From: Marinicella meishanensis
GTDB lineage: Bacteria; Pseudomonadota; Gammaproteobacteria; Xanthomonadales; Marinicellaceae
Direction of reading: 5' to 3'
DNA length: 64,000 nucleotides
Assembly: GCF_019931145.1 (NCBI RefSeq)
Contig: NZ_JAIOUV010000008.1
Location: 186,001 to 250,000, forward strand
Under the pieces are notes generated by a model, which saw only the letters and a list, made by a program, of their open reading frames with translations, was not told the DNA's origin and searched no databases. Position numbers and translations under genes: made by a program. This document shows positions 32,040 through 42,050 of this stretch, piece by piece (position 1 is the stretch's first letter; every line of letters begins with the position of its first letter).

Positions 32040-32729
32040 TTACTGACCGACAGTAACCGGATCGATTTCAACACCGGCGCCCATGGTGGACGAGATGCTG
32101 ATTTTTCTGATGAATTTACCTTTTGATGTGGGTGGCTTCTTCTTGTTCAGCTCGGCCAACAACACCGTCAAATTCTCACGCAACGCATCGGCTGAGAAAG
32201 AGGCTTTACCCAACACCGTGTGGATGATGCCCGCTTTGTCAATGCGGTACATGGCTTGACCGGATTTGTTGTTTCTAACCGCACCAGCCACGTCGGGAGT
32301 CACGGTACCCACTTTGGGGTTTGGCATCAAGCCTTTGGGACCCAAGATGGTACCCAATTGACCCACCACGCGCATGGCGTCTGGGGAAGCAATCACCACA
32401 TCAAAATCGATGTTGCCTTTCTTGACTTCAGCAGCGAGGTCGTCAAAACCGACCAAGTCAGCGCCGGCGGCTTTGGCTTCTTCAGCCTTTTCGCCTTGGG
32501 CGAAGACTGCCACTTTGACCGATTTACCGGTGCCATTGGGCAACACGGTTGCACCACGCACGGCTTGGTCAGATTTTCTGGCATCCACACCCAGCTGGAT
32601 GGCCACATCAACGGTTTCATCGAAGTTTTTAGAGGCATTCGAACGAACGAATTCCAAAGCTTCTTCGATGGGGTATTTCTTCATTTGGTCGATTTGCGCT
32701 TTCAACGCTTTGATTCTTTTGCCAGCCAT
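32040..32729 (-). CDS. rplA: 50S ribosomal protein L1
   Basis: L1-stalk protein, and in E. coli the translational repressor of rplK-rplA. 229 residues from the ATG at 32729, which overlaps the rplK stop (TGATG); another ATG lies one codon upstream. Signature [21 protein letters not shown] is intact. Confidence 0.98.
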   Translation of the reverse strand: MAGKRIKALKAQIDQMKKYPIEEALEFVRSNASKNFDETVDVAIQLGVDARKSDQAVRGATVLPNGTGKSVKVAVFAQGEKAEEAKAAGADLVGFDDLAAEVKKGNIDFDVVIASPDAMRVVGQLGTILGPKGLMPNPKVGTVTPDVAGAVRNNKSGQAMYRIDKAGIIHTVLGKASFSADALRENLTVLLAELNKKKPPTSKGKFIRKISISSTMGAGVEIDPVTVGQ

Positions 32730-33163
32730 CATTTCACTCCTTCAGTTTCAATGCCCATGCTGCGTGCAGTACCGGCTATGGTTCTGACCGCGGCATCCAT
32801 ATCGGCAGCCGTCAAATCAGGCTCTTTCATTTTGGCAATTTCTTCCAATTGCTCACGACCGATTTTTGCCACCTTGTCGGTGTTGGGGGTACCACTGCCT
32901 TTGGGAATGCCCGCTGCTTTCAACAACAACACGGCAGCCGGTGGGGTTTTGGTAACGAAGGTAAAGCTTCGGTCATTGTAGACTGTGATCACCACTGGGA
33001 TGGGTAACCCTTGTTCAACGTCACCCGTTTGGGCGTTGAAGGCTTTACAAAACTCCATGATGTTCACCCCGTGTTGACCCAAAGCCGGGCCCACCGGAGG
33101 TGAGGGATTGGCCTGACCAGCAGGCACTTGCAGTTTGATGTACGACTGTACTTTCTTAGCCAT
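32729..33163 (-). CDS. rplK: 50S ribosomal protein L11
   Basis: GTPase-centre protein that binds the thiostrepton loop of 23S rRNA. The ATG at 33163 gives 144 residues (E. coli 142) beginning [20 protein letters not shown]; six more in-frame codons upstream are excluded by homology. The [19 protein letters not shown] block is present. 56 bp after nusG. Confidence 0.98.
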   Translation of the reverse strand: MAKKVQSYIKLQVPAGQANPSPPVGPALGQHGVNIMEFCKAFNAQTGDVEQGLPIPVVITVYNDRSFTFVTKTPPAAVLLLKAAGIPKGSGTPNTDKVAKIGREQLEEIAKMKEPDLTAADMDAAVRTIAGTARSMGIETEGVK

Positions 33164-33219
33164 TTTTCTCTCCGGGTGCAAACGCCGGGCACTTAAGCCG
33201 GCTCCCCATTGTTAATCAA

Positions 33220-33753
33220 TTAAACTTTTTCAACTTGGCCGAACTCAAGTTCAACCGGCGTTGACCGACCAAAAATGGAAACAGCCACACGCATGCGGCT
33301 CTTTTCATAATTGACTTCTTCCACTTCGCCATTGAAATCGGCAAAAGGGCCGTCGATGACGCGAACCACTTCGCCGACATCGAACAATGTTTTGGGTTGC
33401 GGCTTGTTCTCGCCGTCTTCAATGCGTTGCAGGATGGCATTGGCCTCCCGCTCGGTGATGGGTGCTGGCTTCTCCGCTGTACCACCAATGAAGCCCAACA
33501 CTTTGGGCACACTTTTCACCAGGTGCCAGGTCTCGTCATTCATTTCCATTTGCACCAAGACATAACCAGGAAAGAATTTACGCTCACTGCGACGCTTCTG
33601 ACCTTTTTTCATTTCCACGACAGTTTCTTTGGGCACCAGCACTTCACCAAACAAGTCCTGCATTTGGTATCTTTCAATGCGCTCTTCCAGCGACTTACAA
33701 ACTTGTTGTTCAAATCCTGAATACGCGTGTACCACATACCATCTGTGTGCCAT
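33220..33753 (-). CDS. nusG: Transcription termination/antitermination factor NusG
   Basis: Elongation factor that couples RNA polymerase to the ribosome and Rho. 177 residues (E. coli 181): N-terminal NGN domain ([21 protein letters not shown], then [11 protein letters not shown]) and C-terminal KOW domain ([18 protein letters not shown]). 23 bp after secE, as in E. coli. Confidence 0.98.
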   Translation of the reverse strand: MAHRWYVVHAYSGFEQQVCKSLEERIERYQMQDLFGEVLVPKETVVEMKKGQKRRSERKFFPGYVLVQMEMNDETWHLVKSVPKVLGFIGGTAEKPAPITEREANAILQRIEDGENKPQPKTLFDVGEVVRVIDGPFADFNGEVEEVNYEKSRMRVAVSIFGRSTPVELEFGQVEKV

Positions 33754-33776
33754 GAAACTGTACTCCTGTCCTTAAA

Positions 33777-34145
33777 TTAATCGAACAAATATTCGATGAG
33801 GCTACTGAAGCCCCAATCAACCAGAAACAAGAAGAAACCAATGATGACCACCAGGATCAGGACCATGATGGTGGTTTGTACGGTTTCATTTTTGGTCGGC
33901 CAGACAATTTTCTGCCGCTCGATGTTGGCGTTTTTGACAAACTTGGCAAACTCCTTGCCTTTGTGGGTTGTGTAGCCAACAAAACCACCAACCAGCACAC
34001 CGCCCAGAACCATCAACACGCGGATGATGGTGGGGTAGGTATCCACAAAATACAGATTGGCGGCAACGCCTGCAATGATGATTGCAATGGCCAGCCACCA
34101 CCTTAATTTATCACCAGCTCCTGGAACTGTCTCAACACTACTCAT
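33777..34145 (-). CDS. secE: Preprotein translocase subunit SecE
   Basis: Clamp subunit of the SecYEG channel. The ATG at 34145 gives 122 residues (E. coli 127) with three hydrophobic segments, the long form found in Gammaproteobacteria. The conserved amphipathic helix and hinge (IERQKIVWPTKNETVQTT) precede the last segment. The open frame runs on into the tRNA-Trp gene, so the longer start is rejected. Confidence 0.96.
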   Translation of the reverse strand: MSSVETVPGAGDKLRWWLAIAIIIAGVAANLYFVDTYPTIIRVLMVLGGVLVGGFVGYTTHKGKEFAKFVKNANIERQKIVWPTKNETVQTTIMVLILVVIIGFFLFLVDWGFSSLIEYLFD

Positions 34146-34196
34146 ATCTTGTTTTAATCCAAATAAGCCATTGCCCCCATCCGATGGAGAAAACAA

Positions 34197-34272
<76 letters not shown>

Positions 34273-34290
34273 AAAAACTGTAAAGACAGC

Positions 34291-34319
34291 AAAAGCCAAC
34301 AGTCAAACTGTTGGCTTTT
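34291..34319 (-). terminator. Terminator after tuf copy 2
   Basis: A perfect 12-bp inverted repeat (AAAAGCCAACAG/CTGTTGGCTTTT) with a 5-nt loop, 18 bp after the tuf stop codon and before tRNA-Trp. Confidence 0.85.
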
Positions 34320-34337
34320 GTGTCACAAGTTACTTGA

Positions 34338-35528
34338 TCACTCGATGATTTTAGCGACCACGCCCGCACCCACGGTGCGACCACCTTCACGAATCGCAAA
34401 GCGCAAGCCTTCGTCCATCGCAATCGGTGAAATCAATTCAACTTTCATCTTGACGTTGTCACCAGGCATAACCATTTCTACGCCATCAGGCAACTCACAT
34501 GCGCCAGTCACGTCAGTTGTTCTGAAGTAAAACTGGGGTCGGTAACCTTTGAAGAATGGCGTGTGACGACCACCTTCATCCTTACTCAACACGTAAACTT
34601 CAGCCTCAAATTTTGTGTGGGGCGTGATTGTACCCGGTTTTGCCAGTACTTGTCCACGCTCAACTTCATCTCTTTTCGTGCCACGCAACAAAATACCCAC
34701 GTTGTCACCGGCTTCACCGCGATCCAACAACTTGCGGAACATCTCAACACCCGTACAGGTGGTGGTGGCCGTGTCACGAATACCAACGATCTCAATCTCT
34801 TCGCCAACGTTCACAACACCGGTCTCAATACGACCCGTCACAACAGTACCACGACCTGAAATCGAGAAAATGTCCTCAATCGGCATCAAGAATGGTTTGT
34901 CGGTTTCACGCTCTGGAGTCGGGAAGTAGGCATCCATCTCATCCAACAACTTTTGTACCGCTGGAACACCAATGTCTGATTCGTCGCCTTCCAATGCTTT
35001 CAGGGCAGAACCCATCACCAATGGGGTGTCATCACCAGGAAACTCGTAGTCGTTCAACAACTCACGAACTTCCATCTCAACCAACTCCAACAACTCTTCG
35101 TCGTCAACTTGGTCGCATTTGTTTAAGAACACAACAATGTAAGGGACACCAACCTGACGAGCCAACAAAATGTGCTCACGGGTTTGTGGCATCGGACCAT
35201 CAGCGGCTGACACAACCAAAATCGCGCCGTCCATTTGGGCCGCACCGGTGATCATGTTTTTCACGTAGTCCGCGTGACCTGGACAGTCAACGTGCGCGTA
35301 GTGACGATCTTCGGTTTCATATTCTACGTGAGCCGTAGAAATGGTGATACCGCGCTCTCTTTCTTCTGGCGCGTTATCAATTTGATCGTAATCCTTGAAA
35401 TCACCGCCTTGCTTTTCAGCAGCCACTTTTGTGATCGCTGCAGTCAAGGTGGTCTTACCATGGTCAACGTGACCAATTGTGCCCACGTTCACATGGGGCT
35501 TCGTGCGTTCAAATTTTTCTTTTGACAT
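34338..35528 (-). CDS. tuf: Elongation factor Tu (copy 2, tRNA-linked)
   Basis: 396 residues, identical in protein sequence to copy 1 at 18026-19216. Lies in a tRNA-Tyr/Gly/Thr-tuf unit like E. coli tufB. The nucleotide sequence matches copy 1 from just before the ATG to about position 34444; the remaining 3' end has nine differences, and the stop codon is TGA instead of TAA. Followed by a strong terminator. Confidence 0.99.
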   Translation of the reverse strand: MSKEKFERTKPHVNVGTIGHVDHGKTTLTAAITKVAAEKQGGDFKDYDQIDNAPEERERGITISTAHVEYETEDRHYAHVDCPGHADYVKNMITGAAQMDGAILVVSAADGPMPQTREHILLARQVGVPYIVVFLNKCDQVDDEELLELVEMEVRELLNDYEFPGDDTPLVMGSALKALEGDESDIGVPAVQKLLDEMDAYFPTPERETDKPFLMPIEDIFSISGRGTVVTGRIETGVVNVGEEIEIVGIRDTATTTCTGVEMFRKLLDRGEAGDNVGILLRGTKRDEVERGQVLAKPGTITPHTKFEAEVYVLSKDEGGRHTPFFKGYRPQFYFRTTDVTGACELPDGVEMVMPGDNVKMKVELISPIAMDEGLRFAIREGGRTVGAGVVAKIIE

Positions 35529-35572
35529 TGTTGCTACTCCAAAAAGCTAAGCAGTTAATATTATTCAAGTGG

Positions 35573-35648
35573 TGGTGCCCATAACTGGAGTCGAACCAGT
35601 GACCTCTTCCCTACCAAGAAAGTGCTCTACCGACTGAGCTATATGGGC
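35573..35648 (-). tRNA. tRNA-Thr (anticodon GGT)
   Basis: 76 nt with encoded CCA. Acceptor GCCCATA/TATGGGC, discriminator A, anticodon loop TTGGTAG (GGT) within a CTTTC/GGAAG stem, and T arm with GGTTCGACTCC. Co-transcribed with tuf, 44 bp upstream of its start codon. Confidence 0.96.
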
Positions 35649-35656
35649 ATTACATT

Positions 35657-35730
35657 TGGAGCGGGTGATGGGAATCGAACCCACGTATTTAGCTTGGAAG
35701 GCTAATGTTCTACCATTGAACTACACCCGC
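35657..35730 (-). tRNA. tRNA-Gly (anticodon TCC)
   Basis: 74 nt with encoded CCA. Acceptor GCGGGTG/CACCCGC, anticodon loop CTTCCAA (TCC) within a TTAGC/GCTAA stem, short D loop typical of tRNA-Gly. Only 8 bp before tRNA-Thr. Confidence 0.96.
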
Positions 35731-35771
35731 TCAGCCCCAACCTGAACCACTTATTCAGGCCTTTTAATGTT

Positions 35772-35856
35772 TGGTGGAGGGAGGAGGATTCGAACCTCCG
35801 AAGTTAAAAACAGCAGATTTACAGTCTGCCCCCGTTGGCCGCTTGGGTATCCCTCC
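35772..35856 (-). tRNA. tRNA-Tyr (anticodon GTA)
   Basis: 85 nt with encoded CCA and the long class II variable arm expected of bacterial tRNA-Tyr. Acceptor GGAGGGA/TCCCTCC and anticodon loop CTGTAAA (GTA) within GCAGA/TCTGC. First gene of the tRNA-tuf transcript. Confidence 0.96.
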
Positions 35857-35873
35857 AACGAGCAAAGCACGGC

Positions 35874-35902
35874 ATTTTCGTAGAATACGCCAAGAAAGTC
35901 AA
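35874..35902 (-). promoter_or_regulatory. Promoter of the tRNA-Tyr/Gly/Thr-tuf unit
   Basis: TTGACT (35897-35902) and GAAAAT (35874-35879) on the minus strand are 17 bp apart, ending about 17 bp before the tRNA-Tyr gene. The GC-rich stretch after the -10 (GCCG) resembles a stringent-control discriminator; that role is inferred. Confidence 0.65.
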
Positions 35903-36112
35903 TATAAAATCACAGTAATTTCATGCCCCGTCAGGGCCGACTCTCTCGTCTCCGAGCAGGCTGCGAATTATAGGCAATTTGCAGTAAAAAACAACGACTT
36001 TTTTGGATTAAATCAAGCACCCCGTTTGACCCCCGACCAAACGACTGAAAATTTCCCCCAATTCGGGGCCGAGATTGGCGTATACTGAAGCCCTTTTTGA
36101 CCGCAACAAACC

Positions 36113-36943
36113 ATGCCAAAATCCTTATTTTTGATCGCCTTTTGGCTACTCAGCTGGACCGCCTCAGCCGACACGGAACCGACGTTTGCTTCAGCCACCA
36201 TCAAAACCAGCGTGTCGTTGTCACCACACATCACCGAATTGGTCTATTCGGCCGGTGGCCAGGATGGTTTGTTGGGGGTCAGTGCCTACAGTGACTACCC
36301 CGCCTCGGTGGCGGACAAAACCGTGATTGGCGACGCCTTTCATTTGAACACTGAATTGTTGGCCCAACTGCAGCCCGAAGTGGTGTTTTATTGGGCCGGT
36401 GGCACGCCGCAACAAACCGTGGAGAAACTCAAGTCCATGCAGCTCAATGTTCATGCGGTGACCATCAACGAACTACACGACATTGCTCGAGCCATCCAAG
36501 ACATCGCCGACACCTTGGGCACCCAACCCACTGCTGATTTGGAACATTTTGCCACCCGGCTGCAAGCCCTGCAAAACCAAACTTGGTCCAAACAATCGGC
36601 CTTGATTCAAATATCTGACCAACCGATCTACACCGTCAATGGCGACCATTGGATGAGTGAGGCCATTGCGGTATGCGGCTTGAACAATGTGTTTGCCGAT
36701 TTGGCCACCAAGTCTGCTGCGGTGACCTTGGAGTCGGTGGTGTTGAAAAAACCCGAGGTCATTGTTCGCACCCAAGCCATGAATGAACACAGCCCGGTGG
36801 CGCAATGGGCTGAAATTCCGGCCATCAAAAACCAACGCATTGCGGTGTTGGAAGCCGACCATTTCACCCGGCCCACGTTGCGTTTGTTGTTGGCCATTGA
36901 ACATTTGTGCCAGCAAGTGGCCGCTTACGAACGGGTCAATTAA
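36113..36943 (+). CDS. Periplasmic binding protein, BtuF-like (cobalamin/iron-chelate ABC transport)
   Basis: 276 residues with a cleavable signal peptide (ends WTASA, about residue 19) and a single class III binding-protein domain: SLSPHITELVYSAGGQDGLLGVSAYSDYP and the LNTELLAQLQPEVVFYW motif are typical of BtuF. It would bind vitamin B12 or a metal chelate in the periplasm. No permease or ATPase gene is adjacent. The stop codon overlaps that of the convergent gene (TTAA). A candidate -10 (TATACT) lies at 36081. Confidence 0.82.
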   Translation: MPKSLFLIAFWLLSWTASADTEPTFASATIKTSVSLSPHITELVYSAGGQDGLLGVSAYSDYPASVADKTVIGDAFHLNTELLAQLQPEVVFYWAGGTPQQTVEKLKSMQLNVHAVTINELHDIARAIQDIADTLGTQPTADLEHFATRLQALQNQTWSKQSALIQISDQPIYTVNGDHWMSEAIAVCGLNNVFADLATKSAAVTLESVVLKKPEVIVRTQAMNEHSPVAQWAEIPAIKNQRIAVLEADHFTRPTLRLLLAIEHLCQQVAAYERVN

Positions 36944-38562
36944 TCCAACCGATTCTGACCCAGCAGTTTCAGCTCGGCATCGTACATGGCTTTGAGCAGC
37001 AGCTCGCCATCCCCGGCCACCTTGAATTCACCGAAGCGGGCGGCATCAAACAACTGCGCATCCCCTTCTTGAAAGAAAAACGCATTGGTGGCAAATTGCA
37101 CGCGATTGTGACGCCAACGGTATTGCATGCCGATCAAGGGTTCAGCCGCATCAGGGGCAGCCTTAAGACCATGAAACCGGCCCACCCCACGTTCATCCAA
37201 ATGCACAAACACCAAACCATCTTGCGCTGATTCCTGCGCTGCTGGGTCGGCTTGGCTCATGGCGCTGCGGATGTCATTGGCCAAAGCAAAGCGCAAGCGC
37301 ATGTAATCGCCTTGCATGATGGAGCGGGGATCCACCGGTGCCAATTCCAAAAACACCGATTGCCCAGTGGCCAACAACCGTTCTTTTTGCCAGATGGCTT
37401 GGTTGACGCCGACCAAGGCCAAGCCCAAAGTCACCCACGCAGCCAGTTGCGCGGCCCCACTGAGGGCCCGCTGGGGCGGGTCGGTCACAGCAGGGCCTTG
37501 GTTATCGGCCGGATCAGCCAACCACCACTTCAAGCCAGCATAAGCCAACAACATGACCGCGCCCATCGCCATCAGGATCAATGACTTGTTCAATAAGGTG
37601 GTGTTCAAGGCATAGTAGTACCAACTGACAAAGCCCAACAAGGCCAGCCCACCGAGCACCATCAACAACTTGTTTTGTCTGGCATAGCCCACCAACAACA
37701 CCAACAGGGCACTGCTCAATCCGATCACCGGCAAGGCCGAAAACAACAACAGCACCGCCGCCAACAGGATCAGCCGACCGGTTTTGCTGCCCCATTGGAC
37801 GCCTTGTTCAATGGCGATCTGTCGCACCAGGTACAACAACACCGCTGAATTCAACAACGCCGAGATCCAACTCGCATTCTGCAACAACCAACCCGCTGAC
37901 TGTCTGGAGTGCATCCAGCCATACAACCAAATATGATTCTGGGCATGTAAAGTCACCAGCGCAAAGGCCAAGGCATAGCCCACCGGTTCATAAAATTCCC
38001 GCTGTGCTTCCCAGCCGGTTTTCTGCAGCCATATCCAGACCATCAAGGCCGCCACGGCAGCGGCACCGAGGCCCGAAAAAATCAACCAGTCAAAGCCCCA
38101 AAACAGGGCAATGACGGCAAACCAGGTGCTCAAGAACCGATGTAAATAGTTGCGCATCACTAAGGCCAGCACCACTTGGTACAATGCCACCAACACCAAC
38201 CACTGACGGCTTCTGAAATCAAACAGTTCAAACAGCCCAAAGGCCAACAAGAATTGGCCAGTCAAACTGAAGGCCAACACCATCTGATCAAAAAAGTCAT
38301 TGTCAGGCTGGGCTTTGAAATAGGCATAGGTGCCCGCATTGATGAACAAACCCAGGGTGATCAACACCCCGCCCTGATCAAACAAGCCAGCAATCCCAAA
38401 ACCCAAGAAACCCAACAGAAAGATGGCCGCCAACCAACCGGCAAAGCCTTGCAAAGCCCGGATGTACCAAAAAGTTTGTTCGGTCTTGGTTTCGTTGGCC
38501 GGCTCATCGCCTTTGACGAAACCGGCTTGTTGCAATAGTTGCCATAACTGGGTACTGCTCAT
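36940..38562 (-). CDS. Multi-pass membrane protein with DUF4401 and GDYXXLXY domains
   Basis: 540 residues from the ATG at 38562, which follows GGAGG and overlaps the upstream stop as ATGA; the longer frame to 38964 is rejected. About twelve hydrophobic segments make up the N-terminal DUF4401-like part (residues about 40-380). A soluble C-terminal domain carries the signature GDYMRLRF near residue 418 and is probably periplasmic. Function unknown; almost always paired with a DUF2157 protein, as here. Confidence 0.85.
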   Translation of the reverse strand: MSSTQLWQLLQQAGFVKGDEPANETKTEQTFWYIRALQGFAGWLAAIFLLGFLGFGIAGLFDQGGVLITLGLFINAGTYAYFKAQPDNDFFDQMVLAFSLTGQFLLAFGLFELFDFRSRQWLVLVALYQVVLALVMRNYLHRFLSTWFAVIALFWGFDWLIFSGLGAAAVAALMVWIWLQKTGWEAQREFYEPVGYALAFALVTLHAQNHIWLYGWMHSRQSAGWLLQNASWISALLNSAVLLYLVRQIAIEQGVQWGSKTGRLILLAAVLLLFSALPVIGLSSALLVLLVGYARQNKLLMVLGGLALLGFVSWYYYALNTTLLNKSLILMAMGAVMLLAYAGLKWWLADPADNQGPAVTDPPQRALSGAAQLAAWVTLGLALVGVNQAIWQKERLLATGQSVFLELAPVDPRSIMQGDYMRLRFALANDIRSAMSQADPAAQESAQDGLVFVHLDERGVGRFHGLKAAPDAAEPLIGMQYRWRHNRVQFATNAFFFQEGDAQLFDAARFGEFKVAGDGELLLKAMYDAELKLLGQNRLD

Positions 38563-39548
38563 GCGTTCACCTCCTGTTTGAAGCTCAGGTGGGTCTTTTT
38601 CAACCACCGCACCGCCAAGGTCGACAGCGTGATCAAAGCCACCGCCATCAACAACAAGCCGCCGGCATCGAATTGATCCAACACCGCATTGGCCAACAGC
38701 GACATGATGAAGACAATGACAGCCAACATCCAGGCCGTCAGCAACAACAAATCGCGACAACGGTAACGGTACACATAACACAACAAACCCATGAAGCCCA
38801 GGAACAACAAGGCATTGATGGCCCGGTAGTCGACCCGACCCCAAATCGCCTCCAGCCCCATGATGCCCAACAAATAAATCACCACCACACCCAGAACCTG
38901 AGCGGCCCAGCGGTGTGACAAGGCCACATGCACCCATCGTTGGGCCCGACCACTGGCCAACCATTCAGTCAGCAACAAAAAGGCCCCGTTCAATAGAAAC
39001 AGCACCCAAGTCATGTGATGTCCCCACAGCGCCCAGCCAAGCAAGGAGCGGTTGACCTGGAGATACAAACTCAAAGCGGTGTTGAGCAACAACACCAACA
39101 CCAGCCACAACACCTCTGCCCGGCTGAACAGGACCAAGGGCGTGATCAACATCGCCCAGGTGGCAAACAATTGCCAGGGATCGGCCCCGGTTTGGTAGGT
39201 TTGGCCGAACAAAGCCAGCAGCGCACCCAGTACCAACACCGCAGATAACAACAACGCTTGCGCGGTCCAGGGTGATTTGGCTTTGAACAGGTACAACAGA
39301 AAACTGCCAACCATCAAACCTTGCAAAGCGATGAACTTGAACTGCCGGCCCAAGTCATTCCAATTGTAAGCAAAGAAAAACACCACCCCAAAGGCCATTG
39401 ATAACAGGCCGAGCAACACCAACAGGCGCCGCACAAACAACAACCAGCCGGCCCGGCTCGGTCGCTCACCCGCCACCGCCAAAGCCGATGCCTGGTGTTC
39501 GGGGCCGATCAGCCCCGCTTTGATCCATTGATAGATTGATTCATTCAT
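38559..39548 (-). CDS. DUF2157 integral membrane protein
   Basis: 329 residues: a short cytoplasmic N-terminal helix domain (INESIYQWIKAGLI-like start, characteristic of DUF2157), then about nine hydrophobic segments. Translationally coupled to the downstream GDYXXLXY gene. The pair probably forms one inner-membrane complex; no biochemical role is known. Confidence 0.85.
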   Translation of the reverse strand: MNESIYQWIKAGLIGPEHQASALAVAGERPSRAGWLLFVRRLLVLLGLLSMAFGVVFFFAYNWNDLGRQFKFIALQGLMVGSFLLYLFKAKSPWTAQALLLSAVLVLGALLALFGQTYQTGADPWQLFATWAMLITPLVLFSRAEVLWLVLVLLLNTALSLYLQVNRSLLGWALWGHHMTWVLFLLNGAFLLLTEWLASGRAQRWVHVALSHRWAAQVLGVVVIYLLGIMGLEAIWGRVDYRAINALLFLGFMGLLCYVYRYRCRDLLLLTAWMLAVIVFIMSLLANAVLDQFDAGGLLLMAVALITLSTLAVRWLKKTHLSFKQEVNA

Positions 39549-39680
39549 GATGTTTGGGCTCCCACAAAAGCCATTTCATCATAAATCTTTTGGCGCATTT
39601 TATAAACCCAATCGAAAGCGGGTGCAACAAGGCTTGTCGAAAGTAGCAACATAAGACACCGCCGACCCATCGCTGGGCAC

Positions 39681-39708
39681 AAAAAAGCCCGACGGCATCG
39701 GGCTTTTC
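39681..39708 (-). terminator. Terminator after prpC
   Basis: Perfect 7-bp stem AGCCCGA/TCGGGCT with a 5-nt loop, followed on the minus strand by six T, about 23 bp beyond the prpC stop. It shows the prp transcript ends here. Confidence 0.9.
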
Positions 39709-39730
39709 GATCACAGTTTCAAAGCGTGCT

Positions 39731-40861
39731 TCAATCGCGCTCGGCAATCGGGCCCACTTTGCGGGTGTCTGGCCCGGTGTAATCGGCGTTGGGGCGGATG
39801 ATGCGGTTGTTTTCGCGCTGCTCCATCACGTGAGCGGTCCAACCGGTGACCCGTGACATCACGAAGATCGGGGTGAACAGCTCGGTGGGGATGCCCATGA
39901 AGTGATAGGCCGAAGCGTGGAAGAAATCGGCATTCGGGAACAGCCTTTTTTCATCCCACATTTTCTTCTCCACCGCACAGCTTACTGGGTACAGCACGGT
40001 GTCACCGGCTTCTTCAGCCAGTTTTTCTGACCATTTTTTGATGATGGCATTGCGCGGATCCACTTCGGTGTACACCGCATGACCAAAGCCCATAATCAAT
40101 TGCTTGGTTCTGAGCATTTCATCGATGCCGGCTTCGGCTTCTTCGACGCTGCCGAATTTCTGCAACAAGGCCATGGCCGCTTCGTTGGCACCACCATGCA
40201 AAGGACCGCGCAAAGCGCCAATGGATGCCGTGACGCATGAATGGATATCAGACAAGGTGGAGGCCACCACCCGACCGGTGAAGGTGGAGGCATTGAATTC
40301 ATGCTCGGCATACAAAATCAACGACACATCCATCACCCGGGCGTGCAGCTCGCTGGGTCGTTTGCCGTGCAACAACTCCAAGAAGTGCGCCCCCACTCCA
40401 TCGATGTCTGAGGCAGTTTCAATGCGCACACCGTCGGTGACGAAACGATACCAGTAACAAATGATCGACGGGAAAATCGCCACCAGGCGATCGGCTTTGT
40501 CCAATTGTTGGGCAAAATCGGTTTCGCCTTCCACATTACCCAGAATCGAACAACCGGTGCGCATCACATCCATCGGGTGGGCATCGGCCGGGATCAATTC
40601 CAAGGTCTTCTTCACCGCTTCGGGCAATTCACGCAGGGCATTGATTTTCTTTTTGTAGGCATCCAACTCAGCTTGATTGGGCAGTTTGCCATGCAGAATC
40701 AAGTAAGCGGTTTCATAAAATGAGGCGTTGGCAGCCAAATCATCCACATCATAACCACGGTAAGTGAGGCCAGCGCCAATCTTACCGACGGTGCATAATT
40801 TGGTTTCACCGGCGCTTTGGCCACGGAGACCAGCACCACCTGCTTTCTTTGCATTTCCCAT
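39731..40861 (-). CDS. prpC: 2-methylcitrate synthase
   Basis: Condenses propionyl-CoA with oxaloacetate in the methylcitrate cycle. 376 residues, the short citrate synthase form. Active-site motifs are present: GPLHGGANE (His), MGFGHAVYTEVDPR (His) and the Asp/Arg region near PIFVMSRVTGWTAH. The assignment to methylcitrate rather than citrate synthase rests on length and on prpB 4 bp upstream. No prpD, acnD or prpR is nearby, and a terminator follows. Confidence 0.93.
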   Translation of the reverse strand: MGNAKKAGGAGLRGQSAGETKLCTVGKIGAGLTYRGYDVDDLAANASFYETAYLILHGKLPNQAELDAYKKKINALRELPEAVKKTLELIPADAHPMDVMRTGCSILGNVEGETDFAQQLDKADRLVAIFPSIICYWYRFVTDGVRIETASDIDGVGAHFLELLHGKRPSELHARVMDVSLILYAEHEFNASTFTGRVVASTLSDIHSCVTASIGALRGPLHGGANEAAMALLQKFGSVEEAEAGIDEMLRTKQLIMGFGHAVYTEVDPRNAIIKKWSEKLAEEAGDTVLYPVSCAVEKKMWDEKRLFPNADFFHASAYHFMGIPTELFTPIFVMSRVTGWTAHVMEQRENNRIIRPNADYTGPDTRKVGPIAERD

Positions 40862-40865
40862 GTCG

Positions 40866-41765
40866 TTATTCCTCTGTTGTTTTTTCTTGTGAAAAAAGTT
40901 CGTCTAATTTTTGTTCGTAGCTGTGGTAATCCAAATGATTGTACAACTCTTCTCTGGTTTGCATGATGTCCAACACATCTTTTTGGTGACCCTGGGTCAG
41001 GATCGACCGATAAACCGTCTCGGCCGCTTTGTTCATGGCCCGATAAGCACTGCAACAATACAACACGATGTCGACCCCATGCTGGCCCAGTTCTTCGCTG
41101 GTGAACAAAGGGGTGTGCCCGAATTCGGTGATGTTGGCCAAAATGGGCACGCCCACAGCGTCTTTGAAGCGTTGGTACTGATCCAAGGTTTTCATCGCTT
41201 CGGGAAAAATCATGTCGGCGCCGGCTTCAACACAAGCCACGGCCCGTTCAATGGCGGCAGCCTCGCCCTCAATGGCCAAGGCATCGGTGCGGGCCATGAT
41301 GACAAAATTTTCATCGGTTCTGGCATCCACCGCGGCTTTGATGCGATCCACCATTTCCTGCTGGCTGACCACTTCCTTGTTGGGTCGGTGACCACATCGT
41401 TTTTGTGCCACCTGGTCTTCAATGTGCATGGCAGCGGCACCGGCTTTGATCACCGAGCGCGTGGTTCTGGCAATGTTGAAGGCCCCGCCCCATCCCGTGT
41501 CCACATCAATCAACAGCGGCAAGTCGCACACATCGGTGATGCGCCTGACATCAGTCAACACGTCTTCCAGGGATGAAATGCCCAGGTCAGGCATGCCCAG
41601 CGAATTGGCAGCCACACCGCCGCCGGACAGGTAAATGGCTTGGTGGCCCACGTTTTTGGCCATTCTGGCGGCAAAGGCATTGATGGCGCCAACCACTTTC
41701 AGCGGTTGGTTGTTGGCCACTGCCTGGCGGAATCGCAAACCCGCACTGTCATTGTTGTTGGTCAT
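40866..41765 (-). CDS. prpB: 2-methylisocitrate lyase
   Basis: Cleaves 2-methylisocitrate to pyruvate and succinate. 299 residues of the isocitrate lyase/PEP mutase superfamily, with the catalytic loop KRCGH at residues 122-126 and the metal-binding aspartates in [11 protein letters not shown]. First gene of the prpBC unit, driven by the extended -10 promoter at 41980. Confidence 0.95.
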   Translation of the reverse strand: MTNNNDSAGLRFRQAVANNQPLKVVGAINAFAARMAKNVGHQAIYLSGGGVAANSLGMPDLGISSLEDVLTDVRRITDVCDLPLLIDVDTGWGGAFNIARTTRSVIKAGAAAMHIEDQVAQKRCGHRPNKEVVSQQEMVDRIKAAVDARTDENFVIMARTDALAIEGEAAAIERAVACVEAGADMIFPEAMKTLDQYQRFKDAVGVPILANITEFGHTPLFTSEELGQHGVDIVLYCCSAYRAMNKAAETVYRSILTQGHQKDVLDIMQTREELYNHLDYHSYEQKLDELFSQEKTTEE

Positions 41766-41979
41766 AAATGTTTGTTGTCGCGTTCAAGCCCTGACTTGGA
41801 TGGTGTGCTGCACACAATTCAGTCAGGTACCATGGTGGTTGAAAGTGGGTTCATCATCGTTGGACTGATGTCAAATCAGTCCCCCAGTGAGGTCGATGCA
41901 TGCATGTCCCGATTGTTTGCCAGTGACCCGATGGCGATCAACCATGACCGCTGACGACCCACTGAAATAAAGCCGGCGC

Positions 41980-42008
41980 ATTATAACAGAATCCACCCGC
42001 AATGACCA
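41980..42008 (-). promoter_or_regulatory. Promoter of prpBC
   Basis: Minus-strand TGGTCA (42003-42008), 17 bp, then TATAAT (41980-41985) preceded by TG at the extended -10 position. The transcript would have a leader of about 210 nt before prpB, in which no gene or clear operator is seen. Confidence 0.7.
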
Positions 42009-42050
42009 GATCAACGGTCTGTAACAAATGGTGCTTGGGGGCGTGGGAAT

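Noticed and set aside
38563-38964. N-terminal extension of the GDYXXLXY gene
   Set aside because: It lies inside the DUF2157 gene in another frame, is low-complexity, and the ATG at 38562 has a GGAGG site.
39541-39747. Minus-strand 68-codon frame between DUF2157 and prpC
   Set aside because: It spans the prpC terminator hairpin, overlaps both neighbouring genes and has no recognisable domain.
41635-41954. Plus-strand frames in the prpB upstream region
   Set aside because: They overlap prpB and the mapped promoter candidate, and lack ribosome binding sites or known domains.
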